DNA of 64,000 bases from Geodermatophilus sp. DSM 44513 (lineage in GTDB: Bacteria; Actinomycetota; Actinomycetes; Mycobacteriales; Geodermatophilaceae): NCBI RefSeq assembly GCF_032460525.1, contig NZ_CP135963.1, positions 2,604,001 through 2,668,000 on the forward strand. Reading direction: 5' to 3'. Below the pieces are notes generated by a model that did no database searches, was not told the origin of the DNA, and was given only the letters and a program-made list of their open reading frames with translations. Positions 36,160 to 43,906 of the stretch are shown one piece after another (positions within the stretch are counted from its first letter, which is position 1; each line of letters opens with the position of its first letter). The translations under genes were made by a program, and so were the position numbers.

Positions 36160-36177
36160 CATGTCACCGGTGACGTG
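36160..36177. promoter_or_regulatory. Palindromic candidate operator
   Basis: GTCACCGGTGAC is a perfect 12-bp palindrome, extended by CA and TG to 18 bp with one mismatch pair, 91 bp upstream of the SDR start. It does not match the palindrome found next to the lacI gene, so a different regulator would be needed. Confidence 0.4.
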
Positions 36178-36380
36178 GTCGGCCGCGCCGCGCGTCGACG
36201 ACGACGCCGCCCCGTCTCCACCGTCCTCCGCTGCGGCCGTCCCGGGCTCCAGCGGCCGCAGGACCGGGAGGACGTGGACGGTGCACGAGCAGGCCCCGCC
36301 CGGCACGGGTCCCCCGCCGGTCGTCCACGCGACGCCGGAGCAGCTGGTCGACCGGGCGTCCCGGGGTGACCTGCACGCGC

Positions 36381-36416
36381 CGACGCCCCACCCCTCGGGG
36401 GAGGGACGGGGCGTCG
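36381..36416 (-). terminator. Hairpin terminator of the ABC importer operon
   Basis: Arms CGACGCCCC and GGGGCGTCG pair over 9 bp around an 18-base loop, 14 bases beyond the binding-protein stop codon. Confidence 0.75.
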
Positions 36417-36430
36417 TGCGTCGTCGCGGG

Positions 36431-37420
36431 TCAGCAGCTGGAGCGGTAGACCGCGTCCTGGTTGTCGGCCAGGTTCTCCTGCGTGAGGATCGTGAAGCCG
36501 GTCTGGATCTCGGCCTCGGGCTCCTCACCGTTCAGCGAGGCGACGACCTGCTCGAGGCCCTGCCGGCCGATCTCGGCCGGCTGCTGGGCCACGAGGGCCT
36601 GCACGGTGCCGTTCTCCAGCGCCTCGACCTGGGCCGGGCCGGCGTCGAAGCCGACGACGGTCACCTGCTCCTCAGCACCGGCCTGACGCAGCCCGGTGGC
36701 GGCACCTTCCGCGGCGAAGAGGTTGGTGCCGAAGATGCCGATGAGGTCGGGGTCCGACTGGAGCGTCGAGGTCACGATCCGGGCACCCTCGGCGACCTCG
36801 TTCTGCGCGTACTGCGTCGGCAGGGCGGTGAACTTGGGATCCTCGGCCAGGGCGTCGAGGAAGCCCTTGATCCGCGCCTCGTTGGTGCTGATGCCTGGCT
36901 CGTGGCCGACGATGAGGACCTTGCCACCGTCCGGGTTCGCCTCCTGGATGGCCTGGAAGGCCGCGGCCCCACCGCCCTCGTTGTCCGAGGCCACCTGAGT
37001 GACCGCCATGGAGGGGTCCTCCAAGGTGGTGTCGACCAGGCCGACGGTGATCCCCGCGTCCGCCGCCACCTTGATCGGGCGGTACATCCCGGTCACGTCG
37101 GTCGGCGCGATGAGCAGCCCGTCCGGGGAACCGGCCACGACGCTGTCGACGATCGGCGTCTGCAGGGCGGGGTCGAACTGCTGGGGACCCTGGGTGCTGA
37201 CCTCGACGCCGAGCTCCTCGGCCGCCTCCTGGATGCCGCACTCCATGGTGATGTAGAACTCGTCACCGGCGACGCCCTGGACGAATGCCACCTCGTAGGC
37301 CTCCGAGCCCCCGCCGCCCCCGCCGGCTGAGCCGCCGTCGGCGTCGTCCCCGCCACAGGCGGCGAGGACGAGGGCGAGCGCCGAGATGGCGGCGATCCGG
37401 GCAGTGGTGCCTCTGTTCAC
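36431..37420 (-). CDS. Sugar/polyol ABC importer substrate-binding lipoprotein
   Basis: 329 residues. Lipoprotein signal with lipobox ALALVLAAC (Cys about 22), a Gly/Ser/Asp-rich linker, then a periplasmic-binding-protein type I (ribose/galactose class, Peripla_BP_4) fold: EVAFVQGVAGDEFYITMECG, DGLLIAPTDVTGMY, ASDNEGGGAAAFQAI, VVGFDAGPAQVEAL. It captures a sugar or polyol outside the membrane. Its GTG overlaps the permease stop (GTGA). It is the last gene of a regulator-ATPase-permease-binding-protein operon. Ligand unknown; the neighbours suggest a hexitol, pentitol or ketohexose. Confidence 0.93.
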   Translation of the reverse strand: MNRGTTARIAAISALALVLAACGGDDADGGSAGGGGGGSEAYEVAFVQGVAGDEFYITMECGIQEAAEELGVEVSTQGPQQFDPALQTPIVDSVVAGSPDGLLIAPTDVTGMYRPIKVAADAGITVGLVDTTLEDPSMAVTQVASDNEGGGAAAFQAIQEANPDGGKVLIVGHEPGISTNEARIKGFLDALAEDPKFTALPTQYAQNEVAEGARIVTSTLQSDPDLIGIFGTNLFAAEGAATGLRQAGAEEQVTVVGFDAGPAQVEALENGTVQALVAQQPAEIGRQGLEQVVASLNGEEPEAEIQTGFTILTQENLADNQDAVYRSSC

Positions 37421-38517
37421 TGTGCTTCCTTTCGACGTGCCCCTCGTGGGCGGGAGAATCGGGAGAACGAGGAACGGCGGGCGCTCGCCCCGCGGCTCGC
37501 CGCGGCGCGGCGCACCTGGTCGACGTAGACCGCGGCGATGAGGAACGCGCCGACGACGACCTGCTGCCAGAAGGGCTGGACGCCCATGATCACGAAGCCG
37601 TTCTGCAGGACGGCGGGGATGAAGAGACCGATCACCGTGCCGGCGATCGTGCCGATGCCGCCGAAGAGGCTCGTGCCACCGATGACGACACCGGCGATGA
37701 CGTTGAGCGCGGTGTTCGACTGCCCGGCGATCGTGGTCGACGAGAAGAAGGCGAGGTTCAGGATCCCGGCGAGGCCCGCGCAGGAGCCGGCCAGCGTGTA
37801 CACGAGGATCAGGTGCCGGTCCGCCTTGACGCCGACCCGCCGCGCCGCCTCGCCGTTCGAGCCGACGGCGTACGTGTAGCGGCCGAACCGGGTGCGGTGC
37901 AGGACCACCGCGCCGACCACCACGACCGCCAGCGCGATGAGCGACAGGTAGGGGATCTGACCGAACAGCCGGCCGAAGCCGATCGTGTCGGTCAGCACGG
38001 TGGGGGCGCCCCGCAGGTCGATGCCGCCGGTCAGGATCTGCGCGGCGCCCAGCGCCATGCCGAGAGTCCCGAGGGTGACGATCAGCGGGGGCACCTTCAG
38101 GCGCGCGACGACCACGCCGTTGAACAGACCCCACAGCGTGCCCGCGCCGCACGCGACCAGGGCGCCGACGATCGACACGCCGACACCCTGGCCACCCAGG
38201 GCCTCCATGACCTTGGCCGCGACCACGCCGCTGAAGACCAGCACGCTGCCGACGGAGAGATCGATGCCTCCGGTGACGATGACGAACGTCATCCCGACGC
38301 CGATGATCGCCAGGATCGAGACGTTGACGACCACGTTGCGGAAGTTGTTCACCGACAGGAACGCGTCCGGTTCGGCGAGGCTGAACAGCACGATGAGGAT
38401 GAGCAGCACACCCAGGATCTGGAACGCCTGGGCGCCCAGGAGGCGCTGCAGCGTGGTCTTCGGCTTCTCCTCCTCGACCGGTGCGGCGTCCCGGTCCGGC
38501 TCCGTCGCGGTGGTCAC
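37417..38517 (-). CDS. Sugar ABC importer permease (RbsC/FrcC type)
   Basis: 366 residues with about 10 hydrophobic segments. The ribose-class signature is VTGGIDLSVGSVLVFSGVV. Further segments are NVIAGVVIGGTSLFGGIGT and FGRYTYAVGSNGEAARRVGV, the cytoplasmic coupling region. The long basic C-terminus (SSFSRFSRPRGARRKEAQ) is unusual. It overlaps both neighbours by four bases, a coupled four-gene unit. Confidence 0.93.
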   Translation of the reverse strand: MTTATEPDRDAAPVEEEKPKTTLQRLLGAQAFQILGVLLILIVLFSLAEPDAFLSVNNFRNVVVNVSILAIIGVGMTFVIVTGGIDLSVGSVLVFSGVVAAKVMEALGGQGVGVSIVGALVACGAGTLWGLFNGVVVARLKVPPLIVTLGTLGMALGAAQILTGGIDLRGAPTVLTDTIGFGRLFGQIPYLSLIALAVVVVGAVVLHRTRFGRYTYAVGSNGEAARRVGVKADRHLILVYTLAGSCAGLAGILNLAFFSSTTIAGQSNTALNVIAGVVIGGTSLFGGIGTIAGTVIGLFIPAVLQNGFVIMGVQPFWQQVVVGAFLIAAVYVDQVRRAAASRGASARRSSFSRFSRPRGARRKEAQ

Positions 38518-39272
38518 GCCGCCTCCTGGTTGATCGCCCCGGTCATGGCTCCCACCAGCTCCTCCATCGAGGTCTGCTTGGCGTCGTAGGTGGCCACCCG
38601 GCGGCCGAGGCGCAGCACCTGGATGCGATCGGCCACCTCGATCACGTGCGGCATCGAGTGGCTGATCAGGACGACGGCGATGCCGCGGTCACGCACCCGC
38701 CGGATCAGGTCCAGCACGTTGCGGGTCTGCACCACACCGAGGGCCGCGGTGGGCTCGTCGAGGAAGATGACCCGACTGGCCCACGCGGCGGCGCGTGCGA
38801 CGGCGATCTGCTGCCGTTGGCCACCGGACATCGCGCCGACGGGCGCGGCGTAGTCCCGCACGGTCGCCCCGAGGTCGGAGAACGCCCGCTGGGTCTTCTC
38901 CCTCATCTCGACGTGGTCCATGAACCCGAGCTTGCCGAGCAGGCCGGGTCGCATGACCTCCCGCCCGAGGTACATGTTCTGCACCGGGTCCAGGTGCGGG
39001 GCGAGCGCGAGGTCCTGGTAGACGGTCTCGATGCCCAGCGCGCGGGCCGCGGCGGGGCTGTCGATCGTGACGCGCTTCCCGTTGCTGTACAACTCGCCCG
39101 AGTCGACCGCGAGCGAACCCGACAGCGCCTTGACCAGTGTGCTCTTCCCGGCACCGTTGTCGCCGATGAGGGCGACCACCTCACCGGGGTCGATGTCGAA
39201 GTCGGCGCCGTCGAGGGCACGGACGTGCCCGAACTCGCGCCGGAGGCCTCTGGCCTCGAGCGCCGGGGTCAC
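38514..39272 (-). CDS. Sugar ABC importer ATPase (single domain, FrcA type)
   Basis: 252 residues, one nucleotide-binding domain; ribose-type importers more often have two, so this is the fructose-importer (FrcA-like) arrangement. Walker A LIGDNGAGKSTLVKAL, Q-loop in IETVYQDLAL, signature MSGGQRQQIAVARA, Walker B VIFLDEPTAAL and switch His in VLISHSM are all intact. The GTG overlaps the lacI stop codon by four bases, and its own TGA overlaps the permease GTG. Confidence 0.94.
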   Translation of the reverse strand: MTPALEARGLRREFGHVRALDGADFDIDPGEVVALIGDNGAGKSTLVKALSGSLAVDSGELYSNGKRVTIDSPAAARALGIETVYQDLALAPHLDPVQNMYLGREVMRPGLLGKLGFMDHVEMREKTQRAFSDLGATVRDYAAPVGAMSGGQRQQIAVARAAAWASRVIFLDEPTAALGVVQTRNVLDLIRRVRDRGIAVVLISHSMPHVIEVADRIQVLRLGRRVATYDAKQTSMEELVGAMTGAINQEAA

Positions 39273-40393
39273 CGCGCCCCCTCCTGTGCGTGCGGCGACG
39301 TCATGGTCGACGCCCTCCCTTCTCCTCCGTGGCGCACCATGTCCTGCAACTCGTCCTTCAGTCCGTCGTGCGCGGCGACCACCTCGTGGCCGTGCGGCCG
39401 GAGCTCCCCGGAGCCCCGCGCCACCAGGCCGACCGGCACCATCACCGTCTCCGCGGGGGCGTCGGGGTCGTCGAGCCGGCGGAACAGCCGCTCGGCGGCG
39501 ACGCGGCCGATGACCTCGGGGTCGTGGTCCAGGACCGTCACCGCCGGGACGAGCGAGTCGGCCATCGCGAAGTCGTCGAAGCTGACCACCGCCACGTCGG
39601 TGCGCCCGTGGCCGTGGAGCAGCGGCACCAGTCCCAGCGAGCACCGCATGTTGGAGGAGAAGATCGCTGTCGGCGGCTGCGGCGCGGCCAGCAGCTGCTC
39701 GGCCGCCGCGCGGGCCTCTGCGACCGTCCCGGCGCCCACGGCGACGAGGGACTCGTCGTCGGCCAGCCCCTGCGCGGCGAGCGCCCGGCGGTAACCGGCC
39801 AGGCGCAGCCTGGTCGTCGGGTTCCGCAGCTCCGACCCGAGGAAGGCGACCCGGCGGTGGCCGTGGTCGAGCAGGTGACGGGTCGCCGTCTCAGCGGCGG
39901 CGAGGTCGTCGACCAGCACGGCATCGCTGACCAGCCCCTCCGGGAGCCGGTCCACGAACACGATCGGCGTTCGCCGGCCGGGTCCGGCGAGGTAGGCGTG
40001 GCTCTGGGCCATCGGCGCGACGATGAGACCGGCGACCTGGCGGACGAGCAAGCTCTCCACGATCACCGACTCCCGCTCCGGTTCCTGGTTGCCGACGCTG
40101 GAGACCATCACCGCCAGGCCCCGCTCGTAGGCGGCCTGCTCGACAGCGCTGGTGAGCCGGGCGAAGAACGGGTCGGCGAGGCTCTCGACGACCAGTCCCA
40201 CGACGTCGGCACGGCCGACGCGCAGCGAGCGGGCCACCAGGTTGGGCTGGAAGCCCAGCTCGGCGATCGCCTGCTGCACCCTGGCCCGGGTGCCGGGGGT
40301 GACGTGCGCGTCCCCGTTGACGACGCGGGAGACCGTCTTCGCGCTGACCGCTGCGATGCGGGCGACGTCACGCAACGTGACGCGCTCACGCAC
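39269..40393 (-). CDS. LacI-family transcriptional regulator of the sugar cluster
   Basis: 374 residues. The N-terminal helix-turn-helix TLRDVARIAAVSAKTVSRVV and hinge helix NLVARSLRVG are followed by a periplasmic-binding-like effector domain (VVGLVVESLADPFFARL, PIVFVDRLPEG, VAVVSFDDFAMAD). It is the first gene of its operon and coupled to the ATPase. The long C-terminal tail (about 30 residues past the family end, GEGRASTMTSPHAQEGAR) is unusual. A matching palindrome lies 132 bp upstream in the divergent promoter region, so autoregulation and control of the isomerase gene are likely. Inducer probably a sugar. Confidence 0.93.
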   Translation of the reverse strand: MRERVTLRDVARIAAVSAKTVSRVVNGDAHVTPGTRARVQQAIAELGFQPNLVARSLRVGRADVVGLVVESLADPFFARLTSAVEQAAYERGLAVMVSSVGNQEPERESVIVESLLVRQVAGLIVAPMAQSHAYLAGPGRRTPIVFVDRLPEGLVSDAVLVDDLAAAETATRHLLDHGHRRVAFLGSELRNPTTRLRLAGYRRALAAQGLADDESLVAVGAGTVAEARAAAEQLLAAPQPPTAIFSSNMRCSLGLVPLLHGHGRTDVAVVSFDDFAMADSLVPAVTVLDHDPEVIGRVAAERLFRRLDDPDAPAETVMVPVGLVARGSGELRPHGHEVVAAHDGLKDELQDMVRHGGEGRASTMTSPHAQEGAR

Positions 40394-40524
40394 GACTACC
40401 CCCCAGGACCACGTCCGACGGCACGACGCCCAGCGGGTGCGCGGTCGAGGCGGGGACGGGCACGGCGAGCACCTCTGGGGGTGTGATGGCGGTCATCAGG
40501 TGACCTGCGTCATGCAACAGCGGA

Positions 40525-40542
40525 CTTGTCATCGATGTCAAG
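40525..40542. promoter_or_regulatory. LacI-type operator in the divergent promoter region
   Basis: CTTGTCATCGATGTCAAG is an 18-bp palindrome with one mismatched pair, centred on ATCGAT, between the lacI start (40393) and the AGE-isomerase start (40640). The central CG and the arm spacing are typical of LacI-family sites. It is AT-richer than its surroundings. No second full copy was found near the aldolase, kinase or dehydrogenase promoters. Confidence 0.7.
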
Positions 40543-40639
40543 CCGGTGACGCACAGCCGAGACCAAGTCGTTGCCGGGGGTTACTGTCCCCACACCCACC
40601 CCGCCGGCGAGCCTGATCGGCCACCCCAGAGGAGAACCC

Positions 40640-41893
40640 ATGCCGACGACCGGTGACTCTCCGCAGTCCGGCTCCTGGACCTCGCTGCCGAGCCACCGTG
40701 CCTGGCTGGACGGCGAGGGAGACCGGCTGCTCGACTTCGCCGCAGCCGCCGGCGGTGCGCCGACCGGGTTCGCCTGGCTCGACGACGACGGCCGTCCCGA
40801 CGCAGAGCAGGTGCCCCAGCTGTGGATCACCGCGCGCATGACGCACGTCTTCGCGCTGGCCCACCTGCGCGGGCGGCCCGGTGCCGGGCCGCTGGTCGAC
40901 TCCGGGCTGGCCGCCCTGGGCGGTCCCTTCCGGGACGCCGAGCACGGCGGCTGGTTCTCCTCCCTGACCCCCGACGGCGCGCCCGCCGCCACGGACAAGT
41001 CCGCCTACGACCACGCCTTCGTCGTGCTCGCCGCGGCCAGCGCCACCGCGGCCGGGCGGCCGGGCGCCGAGGACCTGCTGCAGGGAGCGCTCGCCGTGGT
41101 GGAGCAGCACTTCTGGCGGGACGACGAGGGCCGCTCGGTCGAGAGCTGGGACCGCACGTGGTCGGAGCTGGAGGCCTACCGCGGCGCCAACAGCAACATG
41201 CACACGGTGGAGGCCTTCCTCACCGTCGCAGCCGTGACCGGCGACGACCGGTGGCTCGCCCGCGCCACGAGCATCGCCGAGCGGCTGGTGCACACGGCGG
41301 CCCGCGAGAACGGCTGGCGGCTGCCCGAGCACTTCGACACCGAGTGGCGGCCGCTGCCGGACTACAACGCCGACCGGAGGAACGACAAGTTCCGGCCGTA
41401 CGGCTCCACGCCCGGGCACTGGCTGGAGTGGTCGCGGCTGCTCCTGCACCTGGAGGCCGCGCTCGGTGCCGGAGCACCCGACTGGCTGCTGCCCGACGCG
41501 CGGAGCCTGTTCGACGCCGCCGTCGACGTCGGCTGGGCGCCCGACGGGCAGCCCGGCTTCGTCTACACGCTGGACTGGGCGGACCGGCCGGTCGTCGCCT
41601 CCCGGCTGCACTGGGTGCTCACCGAGGCCATCGGTGCGGCGGCCGCCCTCGTCCGACGCACCGGCGATCCCGGCTACGAGCACTGGTACCGCACGTTCTG
41701 GGACGAGGCCGTCACCCGGTTCACCGACCGGGACCGGGGCAGCTGGGTGCACGAGCTGCCCGTGGGTGACGCCGACGCCGTCTGGACGGGCAAGCCGGAC
41801 GTCTACCACGCCTACCAGGCGACGCTGCTCCCCCAGCTCCCCCTGGCGCCGGTGCTGGCCGCGGCCCTGCGGCAGCAGCTCGGTGCGGCCTGA
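40640..41893 (+). CDS. AGE-family sugar isomerase/epimerase
   Basis: 417 residues, an (alpha/alpha)6 barrel of the N-acylglucosamine 2-epimerase superfamily, which includes mannose isomerase (YihS-like) and cellobiose epimerase. Catalytic-site segments include TARMTHVFALAH, NSNMHTVEAFL, RLHWVLTEAIGAAAAL and DVYHAYQATLLPQL, with the expected His residues. The likely role is aldose-ketose isomerisation or C2 epimerisation of a free hexose entering the pathway. AGAGGAGA precedes the ATG. Transcribed from the lacI divergent region; it ends 4 bp from the convergent aldolase gene. Confidence 0.9.
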   Translation: MPTTGDSPQSGSWTSLPSHRAWLDGEGDRLLDFAAAAGGAPTGFAWLDDDGRPDAEQVPQLWITARMTHVFALAHLRGRPGAGPLVDSGLAALGGPFRDAEHGGWFSSLTPDGAPAATDKSAYDHAFVVLAAASATAAGRPGAEDLLQGALAVVEQHFWRDDEGRSVESWDRTWSELEAYRGANSNMHTVEAFLTVAAVTGDDRWLARATSIAERLVHTAARENGWRLPEHFDTEWRPLPDYNADRRNDKFRPYGSTPGHWLEWSRLLLHLEAALGAGAPDWLLPDARSLFDAAVDVGWAPDGQPGFVYTLDWADRPVVASRLHWVLTEAIGAAAALVRRTGDPGYEHWYRTFWDEAVTRFTDRDRGSWVHELPVGDADAVWTGKPDVYHAYQATLLPQLPLAPVLAAALRQQLGAA

Positions 41894-41897
41894 GCCG

Positions 41898-42731
41898 TCA
41901 GCCGGCCAGCAGCCGGACCAGCCGCTCGACCTCCAGCGCGGTCGCCGTCCGGGCCGCACCCAGGTACGTGCGGGGGTCGACGAGCGCGGGGTCGGCGAGG
42001 AGCTGCTCGCGCACCGCGCGGGTGAAGGTGCCGTTCAGGTGCGTGGAGATGTTGATCTTCGTCATGCCGGCCTGCACCGCCTGGCGCAGGTGGTCGTCCG
42101 GGACGCCGGAGGAACCGTGCAGCACCAGCGGCACCGGCACGGCGTCGCGGATGGCCCTGACCAGGTCCAGGTCCAGCCGCGCGGTGCGCGTCGTCATCGC
42201 GTGCGAGCTGCCGACTGCCACGGCCACCGCGTCGATGCCGGTCTCCGCGACGAACCGGGCGGCGTCCTCCGGCCGGGTCCGCACCCCGGGCGCGTGGACG
42301 CCGTCCTTGCCGCCGATCTCGCCGATCTCGGCCTCGACGGAGGCCCCGCGGTCGTGCGCCTGCTCGACGACGCCCCGCGTGGTGGCGAGGTTCTCCTCGA
42401 CCGGCAGGGTGGAGCCGTCGAACATCACCGAGGTGAACCCCAGCGCCAGGGCCTGCTCGACGAGCGCGACATCGGTGGCGTGGTCCAGGTGGACCACCAC
42501 CGGGACATCGGCGGCGTCGGCGATCTCCAGCATCGCGCGGCCCACCGGCGTCAGCGCCCCGTGGTAGCGGACGGCGTTCTCGCTGACCTGCAGCACGGTG
42601 GGCCGACCCGCCCGCTCGGCCCCCGCGACGATCGCCTCGGCGTGCTCGAGCTGGACGACGTTGAAGGCCCCGACGCCGCCGTGCGCCTGCTGCGCCGCGG
42701 TCAGGACGTCGGTCAGTGCTGCGCGTGCCAC
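41898..42731 (-). CDS. Class II fructose/tagatose-bisphosphate aldolase
   Basis: 277 residues, zinc-dependent aldolase of the GatY/KbaY/FbaA superfamily, cleaving a ketohexose 1,6-bisphosphate to dihydroxyacetone phosphate and glyceraldehyde 3-phosphate. Zinc and catalytic residues: VVVHLDHATD, SVMFDGSTLP, VEAEIGEIGGKDG, VAVGSSHAM and LVLHGSSGVP. Next to a PfkB kinase (divergent, 203 bp) it forms the lower part of a tagatose- or fructose-bisphosphate route. GAGGAG before the GTG. Fructose and tagatose specificity cannot be told apart by eye. Confidence 0.92.
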   Translation of the reverse strand: MARAALTDVLTAAQQAHGGVGAFNVVQLEHAEAIVAGAERAGRPTVLQVSENAVRYHGALTPVGRAMLEIADAADVPVVVHLDHATDVALVEQALALGFTSVMFDGSTLPVEENLATTRGVVEQAHDRGASVEAEIGEIGGKDGVHAPGVRTRPEDAARFVAETGIDAVAVAVGSSHAMTTRTARLDLDLVRAIRDAVPVPLVLHGSSGVPDDHLRQAVQAGMTKINISTHLNGTFTRAVREQLLADPALVDPRTYLGAARTATALEVERLVRLLAG

Positions 42732-42934
42732 GGTGCGCTCCTCGGTTCGGCGGTCCCGCCGGGAGCGTCCGGAACGGGCTCGGGGGCCACAGGGAGGGCC
42801 CTGCGCGGCGTCGGGAGGCCGCCCCGGCGGACCCGGCCGTCCGGGCCCCGGCGCACGGCCGGGAACGTAGCAGCCCCCCGGTGCAGCCCGCCCCGCCGTC
42901 CGCCCGCAGCGCCGCCAGGCCCAGGAGGAGACAC

Positions 42935-43906
42935 GTGACCGAACCGCCCGCAGGCCCGACGGTCCACGTCGTCGGCCCCAACCCCGCACAGGACCGGCTG
43001 CAGGTGGTCCCGCGCCTGGTGGTGGGCGAGGTGCACCGCGCCGTCGAGGTGGTCAGCCGGCCGGGTGGCAAGGGCATGATCGTGGCCCGCGGCACGGTGC
43101 GACTGGGCGGCCGCGCTGCACTGCACGGCTTCGTCGGCGGGTCCGTGGGCCGACAGGTCTCGGCCGGCTGCCGCGAGCTGGGCATCGACGACCGGCACGT
43201 GCCGATCGCCGGTGAGACCCGGGTGAACACGGTGATCGTGGACCGCGCCACCGGCGACTCCACCGTGGTCAACGAACCCGGCCCGGAGGTGGCGGTCGGC
43301 GAGGTCGACGCCCTGGTCGAGGGACTGCTGGCCGCGGTCCGCCCCGGCGACCTGGTCGTGTGCACCGGCAGCCTGCCGCGCGGCGCCCCGGTCGACCTCT
43401 ACGCGCGCTGCGTGACCGCGCTGCGCGGGCACCACGTCCGCACCCTCGTCGACACCTCCGGGCCGGGGCTGGGCCACGCGATGCGCTCGGGCCCCGACGT
43501 GCTCAAGGTCAACGAGGAGGAGCTGCGGGCCGACGGCGGGCTGACCGGTGCCGGGCAGGACGCCGACCTGGAGACGCTCATGGCGCGTGCCCTGTCGGCC
43601 GGGGCCGGCGCGGTCGTCGTCACCCGGGGTGCCGCCGGCCTGTGCTACCGGTCGGCCGGGGAGGGCTGGGACGTCACCAGCCCGCCCGTGCAGGTGGTCA
43701 ACGCGACCGGCTCCGGCGACCTGATGCTGGCCGGCTTCGTCACCTCGCTCGCGCAGGGTGAGGACCTCGCGACGGCGCTGCGCACCGGTGCCGCAGCCGG
43801 AGCGGCCAACGCCCGGCGGCTGGAGCCCGACCTCAGCGGACGCGACGAGGTCCTCGAGCTGCGGGCCGCCGCCGTCGCCACCGCCGTCCCCGGCGTGCAC
43901 GCGTGA
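42935..43906 (+). CDS. PfkB-family sugar kinase (1-phosphofructokinase/tagatose-6-P kinase type)
   Basis: 323 residues. The beginning VVGPNPAQDRLQVVPRLV and SRPGGKGMIVARGTVRLGG follow the LacC/FruK subgroup that phosphorylates a hexose phosphate to a 1,6-bisphosphate. The second PfkB signature is NATGSGDLMLAGFVTSLA with the catalytic Asp in GSGD (GAGD is more usual). AGGAGGAG precedes the GTG. Its TGA overlaps the FGGY kinase GTG (GTGA), so two kinases are made together: one probably for the free ketose and this one for its phosphate. Confidence 0.92.
   Translation: MTEPPAGPTVHVVGPNPAQDRLQVVPRLVVGEVHRAVEVVSRPGGKGMIVARGTVRLGGRAALHGFVGGSVGRQVSAGCRELGIDDRHVPIAGETRVNTVIVDRATGDSTVVNEPGPEVAVGEVDALVEGLLAAVRPGDLVVCTGSLPRGAPVDLYARCVTALRGHHVRTLVDTSGPGLGHAMRSGPDVLKVNEEELRADGGLTGAGQDADLETLMARALSAGAGAVVVTRGAAGLCYRSAGEGWDVTSPPVQVVNATGSGDLMLAGFVTSLAQGEDLATALRTGAAAGAANARRLEPDLSGRDEVLELRAAAVATAVPGVHA

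Larger units (their letters stand above)
36070..36430. other. Intergenic region, 361 bp, regulatory
   Basis: No gene seen. It contains the terminator of the transporter operon at its right end and an 18-bp near-palindrome at 36160-36177 upstream of the SDR gene, so it should hold the promoter for the SDR (and perhaps the mannitol dehydrogenase). Confidence 0.6.
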
